DNA of 34,056 nt from assembly GCA_964651045.1 (NCBI GenBank), contig CAZYVD010000025.1:1-34056 (forward strand), written 5' to 3'. The translations under genes and the position numbers were made by a program. Below the pieces are notes generated by a model. It saw only the letters and a list, made by a program, of their open reading frames with translations. It was not told the origin of the DNA and did not search any database. The stretch comes from CAZYVD01 sp964651045 (GTDB lineage Bacteria > Zhuqueibacterota > QNDG01 > DSAB01). This document shows, piece by piece, positions 34,054 through 34,056 of this stretch. The number at the start of each line of letters is the position of its first letter. The stretch's first letter is position 1.

Positions 34054-34056
34054 GTT

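Overview
AT-rich bacterial chromosome segment with about 19 confidently called protein genes, a small gene of uncertain status, and several gene remnants. The organism most likely belongs to the Fibrobacteres-Chlorobi-Bacteroidetes (FCB) superphylum or a related candidate phylum. Three features point there: a secreted beta-propeller protein ending in a type IX secretion (T9SS) sorting domain with the YQNYPNPFN hallmark, a very long fused CcsB-CcsA cytochrome c assembly protein of the Bacteroidetes kind, and three DUF2723 membrane proteins. Most genes have clear Shine-Dalgarno sequences and there are two consensus sigma-70 promoters, which is unlike classical Bacteroidetes and favours a deeper FCB lineage. 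The phylum cannot be fixed from this window.

Layout. 39-6692 (+) is an operon: ccsBA, a secreted M14 carboxypeptidase-like protein that has lost every zinc and catalytic residue, and an intact M14 paralogue that overlaps it. 6693-9128 (-) holds a zinc-ribbon protein, a small membrane protein and a HEPN-MNT toxin-antitoxin cassette lying between two copies of a 170-bp sequence. 9332-11872 (-) is a T9SS-exported sortilin-like propeller. 12021-12980 (+) is a radical SAM protein, followed on the minus strand by a two-repeat lipoprotein, an ECF sigma / anti-sigma / DUF4252 operon and a YfcE-type phosphoesterase. 16438-17371 (+) encodes two small membrane proteins. 17382-22780 (-) encodes a DUF6599 protein, a 1067-residue sortilin-like propeller and a Tat-exported lipoprotein aldo/keto reductase with Fe-S cysteines. 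22923-24740 (-) is a three-PAS soluble histidine kinase preceded by a long structured leader. 24983-25207 is a decayed coding remnant, 25317-26492 (-) a lipoprotein with a Pkd-like and a jelly-roll domain, and 26560-27356 has no gene.

27357-33768 (-) is a tandem triplet of DUF2723 GT-C-like membrane proteins, two with C-terminal TPRs, separated by heptanucleotide tandem repeats. The right edge has a minus-strand terminator, a 16-bp-armed inverted repeat and a short direct repeat that may be the tip of an insertion sequence.

Main theme: envelope and exported functions (cytochrome c assembly, exported peptidases, propellers, lipoproteins, probable glycosyl transfer), plus one mobile-looking toxin-antitoxin cassette. 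The items most worth a second look are the pseudo-peptidase with a reversed zinc motif, the cassette inside a split terminator with 170-bp direct repeats, the riboswitch-like leader of the histidine kinase, and the drifting heptamer arrays between the DUF2723 paralogues.
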